From an uncultured Eubacteriales bacterium (GTDB lineage: Bacteria; Bacillota; Clostridia; Christensenellales; Aristaeellaceae), in assembly GCA_900550955.1 (NCBI GenBank), contig URUF01000005.1, forward strand, positions 24,523-88,522: 64,000 nucleotides of DNA. The letters are read 5' to 3'. The notes beneath the pieces are model-generated. The model saw nothing but the letters and a program-made list of their open reading frames with translations. It did not search any database and was not told where the DNA came from. Position 1 is the first letter of the stretch; each line of letters starts with the position of its first letter. A program made the translations under genes and the position numbers. Positions 16,634 to 24,272 of this stretch are shown here, piece by piece.

Positions 16634-16662
16634 TTGTAAGGCTTTGCGGACTAAGGTATACT
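16634..16662 (+). promoter_or_regulatory. Promoter of the DUF6323/DUF6179 pair
   Basis: TTGTAA (16634-16639), a 17-base spacer and TATACT (16657-16662). The ATG lies ~23 bases after the -10 element, with AGGAGG between them. Confidence 0.6.
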
Positions 16663-16684
16663 GTTCGCCCAGGAGGTGAACGGT

Positions 16685-17143
16685 ATGGATGAACGGGAGA
16701 ATGGCTTGATTCCCGTGATGGGATTTGCGCAAACGGCGCTTTCGCCGCAGGCGTTGGAAAGGTGCAACGCGCTATCGGAGCGGTTTGGGCTGCGGTTGAC
16801 GCCGACGCAGGCGCGCGAGCTTGACCGGGCGCGTTTGCGCGCGCTGGAGGACACGGGACGCGTGGAGCTGGATGGCGGGGTGCTACCGAAGCTGATTTAT
16901 GCGTTTTGTGATTCGCCCTTTCTGGAAGCGGACGCCTACGCCGAAACATTGGAGGCGCTGCAAGCGCTGTTTTATGCCTTCAAGGCGGAAACGCGCGACG
17001 CGCTTTCGGACGACGAGGTGATTGAGGGAATGGCGGCGGCCTTCCACGGCCCGGCGCAGGGCTCGCTGGAATACCTGGAGGGGATGAGCGCCGCCGAGCT
17101 TTACCGCTTTTCCCTGGGAAAGGGGGAGAGCGATGAGGCCTGA
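16685..17143 (+). CDS. DUF6323-type protein
   Basis: A 152-aa, acidic, mostly helical soluble protein with no catalytic motif that I can recognise. Sequence style and the obligate partner downstream match the DUF6323 family found in Clostridia (family call from memory of this gene pair). Start ATG at 16685 has AGGAGG at 8 bases. Its last codons overlap the start of the next gene by 11 bp, so translation is coupled. No signal peptide or membrane segment is seen. Confidence 0.6.
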   Translation: MDERENGLIPVMGFAQTALSPQALERCNALSERFGLRLTPTQARELDRARLRALEDTGRVELDGGVLPKLIYAFCDSPFLEADAYAETLEALQALFYAFKAETRDALSDDEVIEGMAAAFHGPAQGSLEYLEGMSAAELYRFSLGKGESDEA

Positions 17144-18020
17144 CGCATGGCTTGCGCAGCTTGACCTGACGCATGGCGAGCGCACATTGCTCGCAAACAG
17201 GCTTTGGGCGCTGCTTGAGCGAACGGTCCGGCGGTATACCCAGGGCGACAGCACCTCTGTCCCGCAGGAAACGGCGGAAGAACTGCTGACGTCGCTGTGC
17301 TTTACGCTGGAGCGGTACCGGTCGCTTAACGGCATACCAGTGCGCGGACTGCTGGACGGCGCGATGGAACAATGGCTTGAGCGCGCGCAGGAGCGCCTTT
17401 GCGCGGATGTGGAGGATGGCAAACGGCTATGGACGCGCGCATGCGCCAGCCTGCCGCCGTTTGAAAGCGAGGCGATGCAGGGAACGCTGCGCGCGATTGG
17501 CGGTTTCTTTGACAGGTACGACGCCGCCTTCCTGGCGCATGAGATTCCCTGTATGATCGATTATCCGCTGATGCTGCCGGTTTCGGAGGCGCTGGCTGGC
17601 ATTGATTTTATCCGGGCGTATTTGTGGCGCATCGTTGTGGAAAACGCGCTGCTGGCCGCCTTTGACCCGCGGGAGGAAAGACGGGTCAACAGCTTGTGCT
17701 GCGCGGAGTATGCCACGCTGCCCGTAAACCTGTGCCTGCCTGTTTTGACCAACGCGGTTGGGCGGGGAATGGCGGGCCTTGCGCCGGGAAAACTGCTGCT
17801 GGCGCGTAAAGAATTTGCGACGCTTGAGGAACGCTTGGCCGGGCTTGGGCGCGGCGCGCTTTTGGAAGCGCTGGAAGCCGCTGCCGAAAGGGTATGCGCT
17901 TACGCCGGCCTTACGGATGCGCAGGCGCGCGGCTATGCGGGCCTGGCCGCGCGGACGCTTGCGCCGCGCATCCTTGCCGCCAGGCCCGACAGGAGGCATG
18001 TGTTCCTGATTGGCCCCTGA
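17133..18020 (+). CDS. DUF6179-type protein
   Basis: A 295-aa soluble protein rich in Ala, Leu and Arg, predicted to be largely alpha-helical. I recognise it only as the usual companion of DUF6323 proteins; no enzyme motif is evident. Its start ATG lies inside the DUF6323 gene after GGGGGAGAG. The pair forms its own transcription unit between a terminator (16.6 kb) and the convergent SH3-protein gene. Function unknown. Confidence 0.6.
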   Translation: MRPDAWLAQLDLTHGERTLLANRLWALLERTVRRYTQGDSTSVPQETAEELLTSLCFTLERYRSLNGIPVRGLLDGAMEQWLERAQERLCADVEDGKRLWTRACASLPPFESEAMQGTLRAIGGFFDRYDAAFLAHEIPCMIDYPLMLPVSEALAGIDFIRAYLWRIVVENALLAAFDPREERRVNSLCCAEYATLPVNLCLPVLTNAVGRGMAGLAPGKLLLARKEFATLEERLAGLGRGALLEALEAAAERVCAYAGLTDAQARGYAGLAARTLAPRILAARPDRRHVFLIGP

Positions 18021-18024
18021 CGGC

Positions 18025-18062
18025 AAAAAAAGGACTGCCGCGCCCCAACCGGCGCGACAGCC
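18025..18062 (-). terminator. Terminator of the SH3-domain gene
   Basis: On the minus strand, a 12-bp stem that includes G-U pairs closes a GGTTGG loop and is followed by TTTTTTT. The plus-strand version has C-A mismatches and a weaker T-run, so the minus direction is favoured. It sits 16 bp past the SH3-gene stop. Confidence 0.75.
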
Positions 18063-18077
18063 CCCTTTTGGAATGGT

Positions 18078-19028
18078 TTACTTGACGGCCTGGAAGAAGT
18101 AGCGGCTCACATAGCCGGTCACGCCGTCGATTTCGGCCTTGCACCACACGTCGCCAACGCTGGTCACGGTGATCTGGGTGCCTACGGGATACGCCTTGAT
18201 GATGGGCGTGCCCAGGCCGGGAGCCGTGCGGAAGTTGACGATATGGTTGCCGTTGGGGTTCACCAGCTTAGCGGTGAAGGGCGTTTCGGGCAGCGTGGCG
18301 CTGCCGGTGGAGCCGGTGGTCACCTTGATGAATTTCTTCATCATGTAACCGTTCTGGCCGTTTACGCTCACCTTGTAGAAGCTGCCGCTTTCGCCAAGCA
18401 GCTTCACGCTGGTGCCGTTGCGGTAGTAGCCCAGCACGCGGGCGCTGGTGCTGGCGGTTTCACGCAGCAAAAGCACCTGGTTGGCGCCGGGGTTGTTTAC
18501 CACGCCGGTCTTGGGGTAGCCCGCGATGGAGCCGCCGCCGGTGCTGCCGCCGCTCTGGGAGGCGGAGAGGTAACGGCTGTCCATATAACCGACGGTGCCG
18601 TTCACGCTCACCTTATACCAGCCGTTGCCGCGCAGCAGAACGTCCACCGCCGTGCCGGGCTTGAAGCTGGTAATGATATTGCCCTCCAGGCTGGGCTGGT
18701 CGCGCAGGTTGAGGCCGCGGCCGGTGTTGGTGCGCACGTAGAGCTGGCTGTTGCCGGAGGTTTCGGAGAGGTACTTGCTCATTACGTAGCCTTCCAAACC
18801 GTTGACCTTAACCTTGCTCCAGCCGTCATTGGTTTCAATGACGGTCATCCAGGTGCCGGTGGGGAACTGCTTGAGAACCTTGGCCGTGAGGGAAGGTTCG
18901 GCGCGCAGGTTCAGCGTGCCGCCCTTGACTACCATGGGCGTTTCGGCCAAAGAAACCAGAGGCAGCATCAGCGCCAGGATGAGCGCGAGCACAGGGAGGC
19001 ATCTTTTGTACAGACGGGTCTTTTGCAT
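18078..19028 (-). CDS. Secreted protein with four bacterial SH3 domains
   Basis: A 316-aa exported protein. Residues 1-29 form a signal peptide ending in SLAET. The rest is four SH3b repeats, each with the LNLR(A/D) or (N/L)(F/L)R start and a (D/G)GxxGYVxxxYL end: about 33-90, 97-155, 172-238 and 246-316. A Gly/Ser linker separates repeats 2 and 3. SH3b domains bind the cell wall; no catalytic domain is present, so it may be a wall-binding adaptor. Start ATG at 19028 follows AAAGGAGG at about nine bases. Upstream in-frame codons are not part of the gene. Confidence 0.85.
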   Translation of the reverse strand: MQKTRLYKRCLPVLALILALMLPLVSLAETPMVVKGGTLNLRAEPSLTAKVLKQFPTGTWMTVIETNDGWSKVKVNGLEGYVMSKYLSETSGNSQLYVRTNTGRGLNLRDQPSLEGNIITSFKPGTAVDVLLRGNGWYKVSVNGTVGYMDSRYLSASQSGGSTGGGSIAGYPKTGVVNNPGANQVLLLRETASTSARVLGYYRNGTSVKLLGESGSFYKVSVNGQNGYMMKKFIKVTTGSTGSATLPETPFTAKLVNPNGNHIVNFRTAPGLGTPIIKAYPVGTQITVTSVGDVWCKAEIDGVTGYVSRYFFQAVK

Positions 19029-19374
19029 AATGGGGATACCTCCTTTTTGTTTTGGCGTAGGGCCTTGCCCTCGCCTTTCTCCCATCAGACGAACCAGGGC
19101 GGAACTTTCCTTCCGCCAAAGGAAAACCGATACAACCAATATATGAAAACAAAAGCAGAAAGTAACAGAAAATTGGCGCCGGATGCCAGCAACCATGAGG
19201 GAAAAGCGTTCTTTTCGGGCCTTTTTCAGGCGGCGGTGTGGCGCAAATTTCCATTCCAGGGCCCGAAAAATACGGCTTTGCGATGCGGAAATTCCGCTTT
19301 TGACAGGCATTGTTTGAAACCTTGACCCTTGCCGCGGGCATCCTAGCCATAGCCTGTGAAAAGGAGTGAGCGGC
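19029..19374. other. Intergenic region between the divergent SH3 and PRC-barrel genes
   Basis: 346 bases. On the minus strand, TTACTT (19165-19160), a 16-base spacer and TATATT (19143-19138) may be the SH3-gene promoter (weak match). On the plus side TTGACA occurs at about 19303 but without a convincing -10 element. No open frame with a ribosome site was found. Confidence 0.4.
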
Positions 19375-19860
19375 GTGCTGACCAGCCTGAAGTGGATGGT
19401 AGGCCTGCCGGTGGTTTGGCAGGACAAGCAGCTTGGCTATGTGGAACGCGCAATTCCAGACGCGATATCCAAGCGGCTAAGCGGCGTGGTGGTGCGCAAG
19501 GGCATTGGCACGGCCAAATGGGCCTCGGCGGACAACATCCTTGTGGTGGGCGCGCAATGCGTGCTGCTGGGCCAAAAGCCCACACGCATGCCGGATGGTG
19601 AAACAGGCGCGCTGGGCCGCGCGTTTTTAACCTCCGGCGAGTGTGCCGGCGAGGTGACCGACGTGGTTATCCAAAGCGATACGCTCAGAGTAGCGGCGTT
19701 GGAGCTGAGCCCGGGGCCGGTGTACCGGCTTATGGGCAGGCGGGCGTATGCGGCGGAGTACCGCGTGGAGCAATCCGCCCGGAAGGGCGAGGTAGTGGTG
19801 CCGCAGCTTTTGACATGGGCGCAGCTCAGAAGGAAGCTTGGAGAGGAGGCCGAAGGATGA
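19375..19860 (+). CDS. PRC-barrel-domain protein
   Basis: A 161-aa protein with a predicted beta-rich N-terminal half (LPVVWQDKQLGYVER, SGVVVRKG, AKWASADNILVVG) and a second similar unit (GRAFLTSGECAGEVTDVVIQ), consistent with tandem PRC-barrel modules like those of YlmC/YrrD-type proteins. PRC barrels mediate protein or RNA interactions. The start is the GTG at 19375, eight bases after AAGGAG. The stop overlaps the ATG of the next small gene (ATGA). Confidence 0.6.
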   Translation: MLTSLKWMVGLPVVWQDKQLGYVERAIPDAISKRLSGVVVRKGIGTAKWASADNILVVGAQCVLLGQKPTRMPDGETGALGRAFLTSGECAGEVTDVVIQSDTLRVAALELSPGPVYRLMGRRAYAAEYRVEQSARKGEVVVPQLLTWAQLRRKLGEEAEG

Positions 19861-20000
19861 ACGCATTGAAAACGGCTGCTGTGGGTGCGTTGGGTTTTGC
19901 CGTAGGCGCGGGCGCAATGCTGATGCCCGGGAACCAAAAGCTGAAGCGTCAGGCGCAAAAGCAGATAGACAAGCTGGTGCGGATGAGCAAGCAGTGGTAA
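19857..20000 (+). CDS. 47-aa membrane-anchored small protein
   Basis: A short gene whose ATG overlaps the preceding stop codon as ATGA, with GGAGGCCGAAGG in front, so translational coupling is evident. The product has an N-terminal hydrophobic stretch (residues 5-24, rich in Gly/Ala) followed by a basic amphipathic tail (KLKRQAQKQIDKLVRMSKQW). The architecture recalls YtxH-like proteins. Its function is unknown, but it is probably membrane-associated and works with the PRC-barrel protein. Confidence 0.65.
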   Translation: MNALKTAAVGALGFAVGAGAMLMPGNQKLKRQAQKQIDKLVRMSKQW

Positions 20001-20005
20001 GCCTT

Positions 20006-20034
20006 GCCGGGCGGCGCAACCCGCGCCGCCCGGC
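20006..20034. other. Perfect 12-bp hairpin after the 47-aa gene
   Basis: GCCGGGCGGCGC and its complement flank an AACCC loop directly after the stop codon. There is no T-run, so it is not a standard terminator. It may stabilise the upstream mRNA 3' end. Confidence 0.55.
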
Positions 20035-20074
20035 GGGTATGCCGCAAAATGCGTTTTGGAAAGGGGGCGCACAT

Positions 20075-21118
20075 ATGCAGGCTCAAAGTATCGCGCGCTT
20101 TAAATGGCGATGGGTTGCGGCTGCGGCGGCGGTTGCGCTGCTCATATGGGCGCGGGCGCTGGTGTGGCAGGCTGTTGGGCAGCTGTTCCTTGGCATGCTG
20201 GCGGCGTTGGCTGCACTGCCCATTATGAAGCGGCTGGAAAAGCATGTGTCCAGCGGGCTGGCGGCCTCGCTTGCCATGACAAGCTTGAGCATTGGGCTGA
20301 TCGCGCTGCTATTGATGCTTGCGCCCTCGTTAATTCAGCAGGGAAGGCAGCTGATTTCCCTGCTACCTGTATTATATGGCGCGGCCGAGGCTTTGATCCA
20401 ACAGGGGCAGGCGTGGCTGGCCCAAAACGGCGTGATTGTGGATGAGCAATTTAAGACGACCCTTTTGAACCGGGGGCAGGAAATGCTTAGCAGCGCGGCC
20501 CCGGCCGTGATGGGCTGGGCGGGCGGCCTGGCCGGCAGCCTAGGAAAATGGATGCTTGCGCCCGTGTTTGCCTTCTATTTTCTGAAAGACCGCAAGCGAA
20601 TAGGCGAGTGGCTTTTGGCGCTGGTGCCTGTTGGCAAGCGGGGCGTAACGGTACGCATGCTTAGGGAAATGCGGCGCGAAACGGCGGGCTATGTGCGCGG
20701 ACAGCTGATGGTATCGGCCGTGGTGGGCGGGCTTACGGCGATTGGGCTGCTGTTTTGCGGCGTGCCCGCCTGGCTGCTTTTGGGCGTCGTAATGGGCGTT
20801 TTGGAGCTGATTCCCTATGTGGGGCCCTTTCTGGGCGGCGTGCTGGTGGCTTTGTTTTCGCTGCCAAGCGGCCTAGGGCGCACGCTGTGGGCCCTTGGCG
20901 TGGTTATCCTGGTGCAGCAGCTGGAGGGCGGCATGCTGTCGCCGCAGCTGATGAGCGACGCAACCCAACTGCACCCTATTGCGGTGGTGCTATGCGTGAT
21001 GCTGGGCGGTACGGCCGCCGGTATGGCGGGAATTCTGCTTTCAGTGCCGCTGCTGCTATGCGCGCGCGCCGCTTTGCGGGTGATAGGGCTGTACCGGGAG
21101 CTTGCGCAGAAAGGATAA
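20075..21118 (+). CDS. AI-2E/PerM-family membrane protein
   Basis: A 347-aa polytopic membrane protein with the hallmark organisation of the family: N-terminal paired helices, a large amphipathic segment (residues ~80-150), then VFAFYFLKDRK, GYVRGQLMVSAVVG and GVLELIPYVGPFLGG. Members export small molecules or ions; the AI-2 link is not general. Start ATG at 20075 lies after AAAGGGGG. Expression probably continues from the PRC-barrel gene. Confidence 0.87.
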   Translation: MQAQSIARFKWRWVAAAAAVALLIWARALVWQAVGQLFLGMLAALAALPIMKRLEKHVSSGLAASLAMTSLSIGLIALLLMLAPSLIQQGRQLISLLPVLYGAAEALIQQGQAWLAQNGVIVDEQFKTTLLNRGQEMLSSAAPAVMGWAGGLAGSLGKWMLAPVFAFYFLKDRKRIGEWLLALVPVGKRGVTVRMLREMRRETAGYVRGQLMVSAVVGGLTAIGLLFCGVPAWLLLGVVMGVLELIPYVGPFLGGVLVALFSLPSGLGRTLWALGVVILVQQLEGGMLSPQLMSDATQLHPIAVVLCVMLGGTAAGMAGILLSVPLLLCARAALRVIGLYRELAQKG

Positions 21119-21127
21119 AGAAAACGC

Positions 21128-21156
21128 TTTGCAAAGGCCAAAATATGGTGTATAAT
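21128..21156 (+). promoter_or_regulatory. Promoter of ireB-ruvX-DUF1292
   Basis: TATAAT (21151-21156) with TTTGCA (21128-21133) 17 bases upstream. The -10 is perfect and the -35 weak. The Shine-Dalgarno site AAGGAGGGA follows. Confidence 0.55.
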
Positions 21157-21192
21157 CAATTCCGTATCACCTCAAGGAGGGAAGATTGGCTC

Positions 21193-21453
21193 ATGACGGA
21201 AATGAATGGAACGACGAAGTTCTCGCCTGTTGTAGAAGGAGGAAGCGACGCCAGCACCATCCTTTCGCATGTGTACCGCGCGCTTCAGGCCAAGGGGTAC
21301 GACCCTGTGACGCAGCTGGTGGGATATTTGATCTCCGGTGACCCTACGTATATTACCAGCTATGGCCAGGCCCGCAGCATGATTTGCCGCCTGGAACGCG
21401 ATGAGATCATGGAGGAGCTGGTTCGGGTATATTTGAAGGGGCTGGACAGCTAA
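21193..21453 (+). CDS. ireB: IreB-family regulatory phosphoprotein
   Basis: An 86-aa protein of the IreB/UPF0297 family, recognised by KGYDPVTQLVGYLISGDPTYITSYGQARSMI. In Enterococcus IreB is phosphorylated on N-terminal threonines by the PASTA kinase IreK and dampens cephalosporin resistance; the threonines near the N-terminus here (GTTKF) could serve similarly. Start ATG at 21193 fits AAGGAGG. It is followed after one base by ruvX, the standard Firmicute arrangement. Confidence 0.92.
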   Translation: MTEMNGTTKFSPVVEGGSDASTILSHVYRALQAKGYDPVTQLVGYLISGDPTYITSYGQARSMICRLERDEIMEELVRVYLKGLDS

Positions 21454-21454
21454 C

Positions 21455-21895
21455 ATGCCGGGGCGAGTGATTGCGCTGGATGTGGGCGATGTGCGTATCG
21501 GCGTGGCGGTGAGCGATCCCACGGGCTGCATCGCGCAGCCGGTGGAGGTGTACCGGCGCGTTGGCTATGGCCCGGACAGCCGGTATGTGCTGTCGCTTTG
21601 CGAGCGCTACGGCACACGGAGTGTGCTGCTGGGGCTGCCGCTAAATATGGACGGCAGTGCGGGAGCGCAGGCGCAAAAGGCGATGGATTTTGGGACGGTT
21701 TTGGAAAAAGCCGGCCTGAAGGTTTTTTATCAGGATGAACGCATGACAACCCTAACCGCGGAAAGCGTGCTGATTGGCGGAAACGTGCGGCGCGAGGATC
21801 GCAAGCGCTATGTGGATAAATTGGCCGCTACGGTGATTTTGGAGCAATGGCTGGCCTCGGAGGGCCGGCGGAAAGAGGAAGGCAATGGAAGATAA
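21455..21895 (+). CDS. ruvX: Putative pre-16S rRNA nuclease / Holliday-junction resolvase-like RuvX
   Basis: A 146-aa YqgF-fold protein: ALDVGDVRIGVAVSD with the first catalytic Asp, then GLPLNMDGSAG, YQDERMTT and the C-terminal RKRYVDKLAATVILEQWL. The E. coli homologue processes the 5' end of 16S rRNA. It starts one base after the ireB stop and its end overlaps the DUF1292 gene by 11 bp. Confidence 0.92.
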   Translation: MPGRVIALDVGDVRIGVAVSDPTGCIAQPVEVYRRVGYGPDSRYVLSLCERYGTRSVLLGLPLNMDGSAGAQAQKAMDFGTVLEKAGLKVFYQDERMTTLTAESVLIGGNVRREDRKRYVDKLAATVILEQWLASEGRRKEEGNGR

Positions 21896-22211
21896 CAGCA
21901 ATCTGGTACAGCTTCAGGATGAGAACGGGAACGATGTGAATTTTGAGCATCTGATGACTGTGGAGCATGAGGGCAGCTACTATGTAGTGCTTGAGGCTAC
22001 CGAGGATATGGACGACTGCAAGGAAGGCGAGGCCATTATCCTCAAGATCATCCAGGATGAGGACAGCGGCGAGGACGTGTACGCCACCATCGAGGACGAG
22101 GCGGAGTTCAACGCCGTGTTTGACAAGTGCATGGCGGCCATGGAGGAAGAGGACGAGGCCGCGGCGCTGGAGCTGGAAGCCGTGGACCTTGGCCCGGACG
22201 GCGAGGCGTAA
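21885..22211 (+). CDS. DUF1292 protein
   Basis: A 108-aa, highly acidic protein (DEDSGEDVYATIEDEAEF) of the DUF1292/YrzB family, regularly found after ruvX in Firmicutes. No enzymatic motif is visible; the role is unknown. The ATG lies within the ruvX 3' end after AAAGAGGAAGG. It is followed after 3 bp by an acetyltransferase gene. Confidence 0.88.
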   Translation: MEDNSNLVQLQDENGNDVNFEHLMTVEHEGSYYVVLEATEDMDDCKEGEAIILKIIQDEDSGEDVYATIEDEAEFNAVFDKCMAAMEEEDEAAALELEAVDLGPDGEA

Positions 22212-22214
22212 GCG

Positions 22215-22760
22215 GTGCCAAGATTGCTTGGGCAGCGCGTGATGCTGCGTGAATACAAGGCCGAGGACATTCACGAAATACGCAAGTGGGTAAACGATGG
22301 GGAAGCGACCCGGTATTTGTCCACCCGCTTTTGGCCCCCGCAAACCATGGTAGACAGCGAGGAATTTTTGGGGCGCATGCTGCAAAGCGGCCACAATGCC
22401 TACAACTTTGTAATTGCCAGCCTTCAGGACGAAGCCTATTTGGGTCAGATGGACATGTTCCGCGTGGACTGGCGGCTTCGTTGCGGGGAGCTGGGCATGG
22501 TGATTGCCAGCCGGGAAAACCGCGGCAAGGGGTTGGGGCAGGAGGCGCTTGCGCTGATGAAGCGCTTTGCCTTTCTTACGCTGGGGCTGGAGCGGCTGGA
22601 GCTTGAGGTACATATGGATAACGCCGCCGCAAGGCGCTGCTACGAAAAGGCGGGTTTCCTTCTGGAAGGCGTTAAGCGCCATGCGTACTTTAACGATGGG
22701 CGCTTCAGCGATGTGGGCGTGATGAGCGTGCTGCGGGAGGAATACGACGGGCGCGGTTGA
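22215..22760 (+). CDS. GNAT acetyltransferase (RimJ/RimL type)
   Basis: A 181-aa acetyltransferase. Motif A is NRGKGLGQEAL (acetyl-CoA pyrophosphate loop) and motif B is LEVHMDNAAARRCYEKAGF, typical of the RimJ/RimL/SpeG-like group (Acetyltransf_3) that modifies protein N-termini or small amines. The start is a GTG, three bases after the DUF1292 stop. A terminator 30 bp downstream ends the ireB transcription unit. The substrate is not predictable. Confidence 0.82.
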   Translation: MPRLLGQRVMLREYKAEDIHEIRKWVNDGEATRYLSTRFWPPQTMVDSEEFLGRMLQSGHNAYNFVIASLQDEAYLGQMDMFRVDWRLRCGELGMVIASRENRGKGLGQEALALMKRFAFLTLGLERLELEVHMDNAAARRCYEKAGFLLEGVKRHAYFNDGRFSDVGVMSVLREEYDGRG

Positions 22761-22789
22761 CACCATCGCAGTTTGCACAGCATATCGTG

Positions 22790-22826
22790 AACCATCCCGG
22801 ACCAAGCGGCTCCTGGGATGGTTTTG
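22790..22826 (+). terminator. Rho-independent terminator
   Basis: AACCATCCC... pairs with ...GGGATGGTT (11 positions, one imperfect) around an 11-base loop, followed by a T-rich tract (TTTTGTTATTT). Confidence 0.75.
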
Positions 22827-22854
22827 TTATTTCCTGTGCGCCGCGAGGCAGGGA

Positions 22855-22884
22855 TTGACTTTGTTGCCTGCTTTCGGATAGAAT
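22855..22884 (+). promoter_or_regulatory. Promoter of the aspartate kinase gene
   Basis: TTGACT (22855-22860), an 18-base spacer and TAGAAT (22879-22884). A second hexamer, TATAAT at 22884-22889, overlaps but would need a 23-base spacer. The leader is ~45 bases, too short for a lysine riboswitch. Confidence 0.6.
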
Positions 22885-22935
22885 ATAATTTTGTGAGGAC
22901 TTTGAGCCTCCGTATGGCCGGGAGGGAAAACAACC

Positions 22936-24255
22936 ATGGGCAAGATCGTGGCCAAATTTGGTGGAAGCTCGCTTTCGGATGCGGGCCAGTTCCGCAAGGT
23001 GAAAAAAATCCTGGAGATGGATGAGCGCCGCTGCTATGTGGTGCCCAGCGCTCCCGGAAGGCGCTTCCCCGAGGATGAAAAGGTGACCGATCTTTTGTAC
23101 CGTACCTACCGCCTGCAAAGCCAGGGGGAGGATTTTCACCCCGCGTTTTCGCTGATACGGGAACGCTTTGAGGGGATTAAGCAGGAATTGGGGCTGAAAA
23201 TTGATATTGCGGCGTATCTGGACGAGATAGAGCGGGAGATTGCCGCCGGTGCGAGCGAGGACTTTTGCGCCAGCCGCGGCGAGTACCTTAATGGCCTGCT
23301 GCTGGCGGACTTTTTGGGGTATACATTCCTGGATCCTAAGGACTTGATCTTTTTTGCCGCGGACGGCACGTTTGACAGCGAGCGCACCAACGAGGCGCTC
23401 TCCCAAGCGCTCAAGCATACGCGGCGGGCCGTGATTCCCGGCTTTTACGGCCGGGGAGCGGACGGCGGCATCCGCACCTTCTCCCGCGGCGGCAGCGACG
23501 TGAGCGGCGCGATCGTCGCGCGGGCGGCCTATGCCGATATGTACGAAAACTGGACGGACGTAAGCGGCTTTTTGATGGCGGACCCGCATGTGGTAAAGAA
23601 CGCCAAAACCATCCGCAACATTACCTACCGCGAGCTGCGCGAGCTGTCCTACATGGGCGCGACCGTTTTGCATGAGGACAGCGTATTCCCCGTGCACCGC
23701 GCGGGCATTCCCACCAATATCCGCAATACCAACGATCCCTCCGAGCGCGGCACGCTGATTGCCCACGGCGCGGTGGAGGAAAAAAATCCCTATGTGATCA
23801 CGGGCATCGCTGGCAAGCTGGGCTTCAGCGTTATTTCCGTGGAAAAGGCGATGATGAACAGCGAGCACGGCTTTGGCCGCCGCGTGCTGCAGGCTGTGGA
23901 GGAGTGCGGGCTATCCTTTGAGCACTTGCCCACGGGCATTGATACCATGTGCGTGGTGCTGGCCACAAAGGATTTGGCGCCGGTGCGCGAGCAGCTGGTG
24001 AACCGCATCGTTGAACTGACCGAGCCGGACACGCTTACTATTCATGATGATATGGGCATTATCGCAACCGTGGGCCGCGGCATGGTTCACAACCCCGGCA
24101 CGGCGGCCAGGCTGTTCATGGCGCTGAGCCGCGAGCATGTGAACGTTCGCATGATCGATCAGGGCTCCAGCGAGCTGAGCATTCTTGTGGGCGTGGATAA
24201 CGCGGATTTCCAGGCCGCCATCCGGGCCATCTATCATGAGTTTGTGAGGGAATAA
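22936..24255 (+). CDS. Aspartate kinase
   Basis: A 439-aa monofunctional aspartokinase, the first step of the lysine/threonine/methionine/diaminopimelate pathway. KFGGSSLSDA at the N-terminus binds ATP and aspartate; FSRGGSDVSGAIVARAAYAD and the NWTDVSGFLMADP region complete the kinase fold. Two ACT regulatory units occupy about 290-439 (GIAGKLGFSVISVEKAMMN and IATVGRGMVHNPGTAARLFMAL). It is the Clostridia-type long form. It is a single-promoter gene, with a membrane-protein gene 17 bp downstream. Confidence 0.93.
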   Translation: MGKIVAKFGGSSLSDAGQFRKVKKILEMDERRCYVVPSAPGRRFPEDEKVTDLLYRTYRLQSQGEDFHPAFSLIRERFEGIKQELGLKIDIAAYLDEIEREIAAGASEDFCASRGEYLNGLLLADFLGYTFLDPKDLIFFAADGTFDSERTNEALSQALKHTRRAVIPGFYGRGADGGIRTFSRGGSDVSGAIVARAAYADMYENWTDVSGFLMADPHVVKNAKTIRNITYRELRELSYMGATVLHEDSVFPVHRAGIPTNIRNTNDPSERGTLIAHGAVEEKNPYVITGIAGKLGFSVISVEKAMMNSEHGFGRRVLQAVEECGLSFEHLPTGIDTMCVVLATKDLAPVREQLVNRIVELTEPDTLTIHDDMGIIATVGRGMVHNPGTAARLFMALSREHVNVRMIDQGSSELSILVGVDNADFQAAIRAIYHEFVRE

Positions 24256-24272
24256 GGGAAAGAGGCATACGA

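Noticed and set aside
18243..19325. A 360-codon plus-strand frame over the SH3-domain gene.
   Set aside because: Composition is Gly/Ala/His-rich as expected for an antisense shadow; the minus strand encodes four clear SH3b repeats and a signal peptide.
22885..22935. Possible lysine riboswitch before aspartate kinase.
   Set aside because: The leader after the promoter is about 45 bases, too short for this RNA.
22705..23868. A 387-codon minus-strand frame across the aspartate kinase gene.
   Set aside because: Shadow of the kinase gene in high-GC sequence; no ribosome site and no domain.
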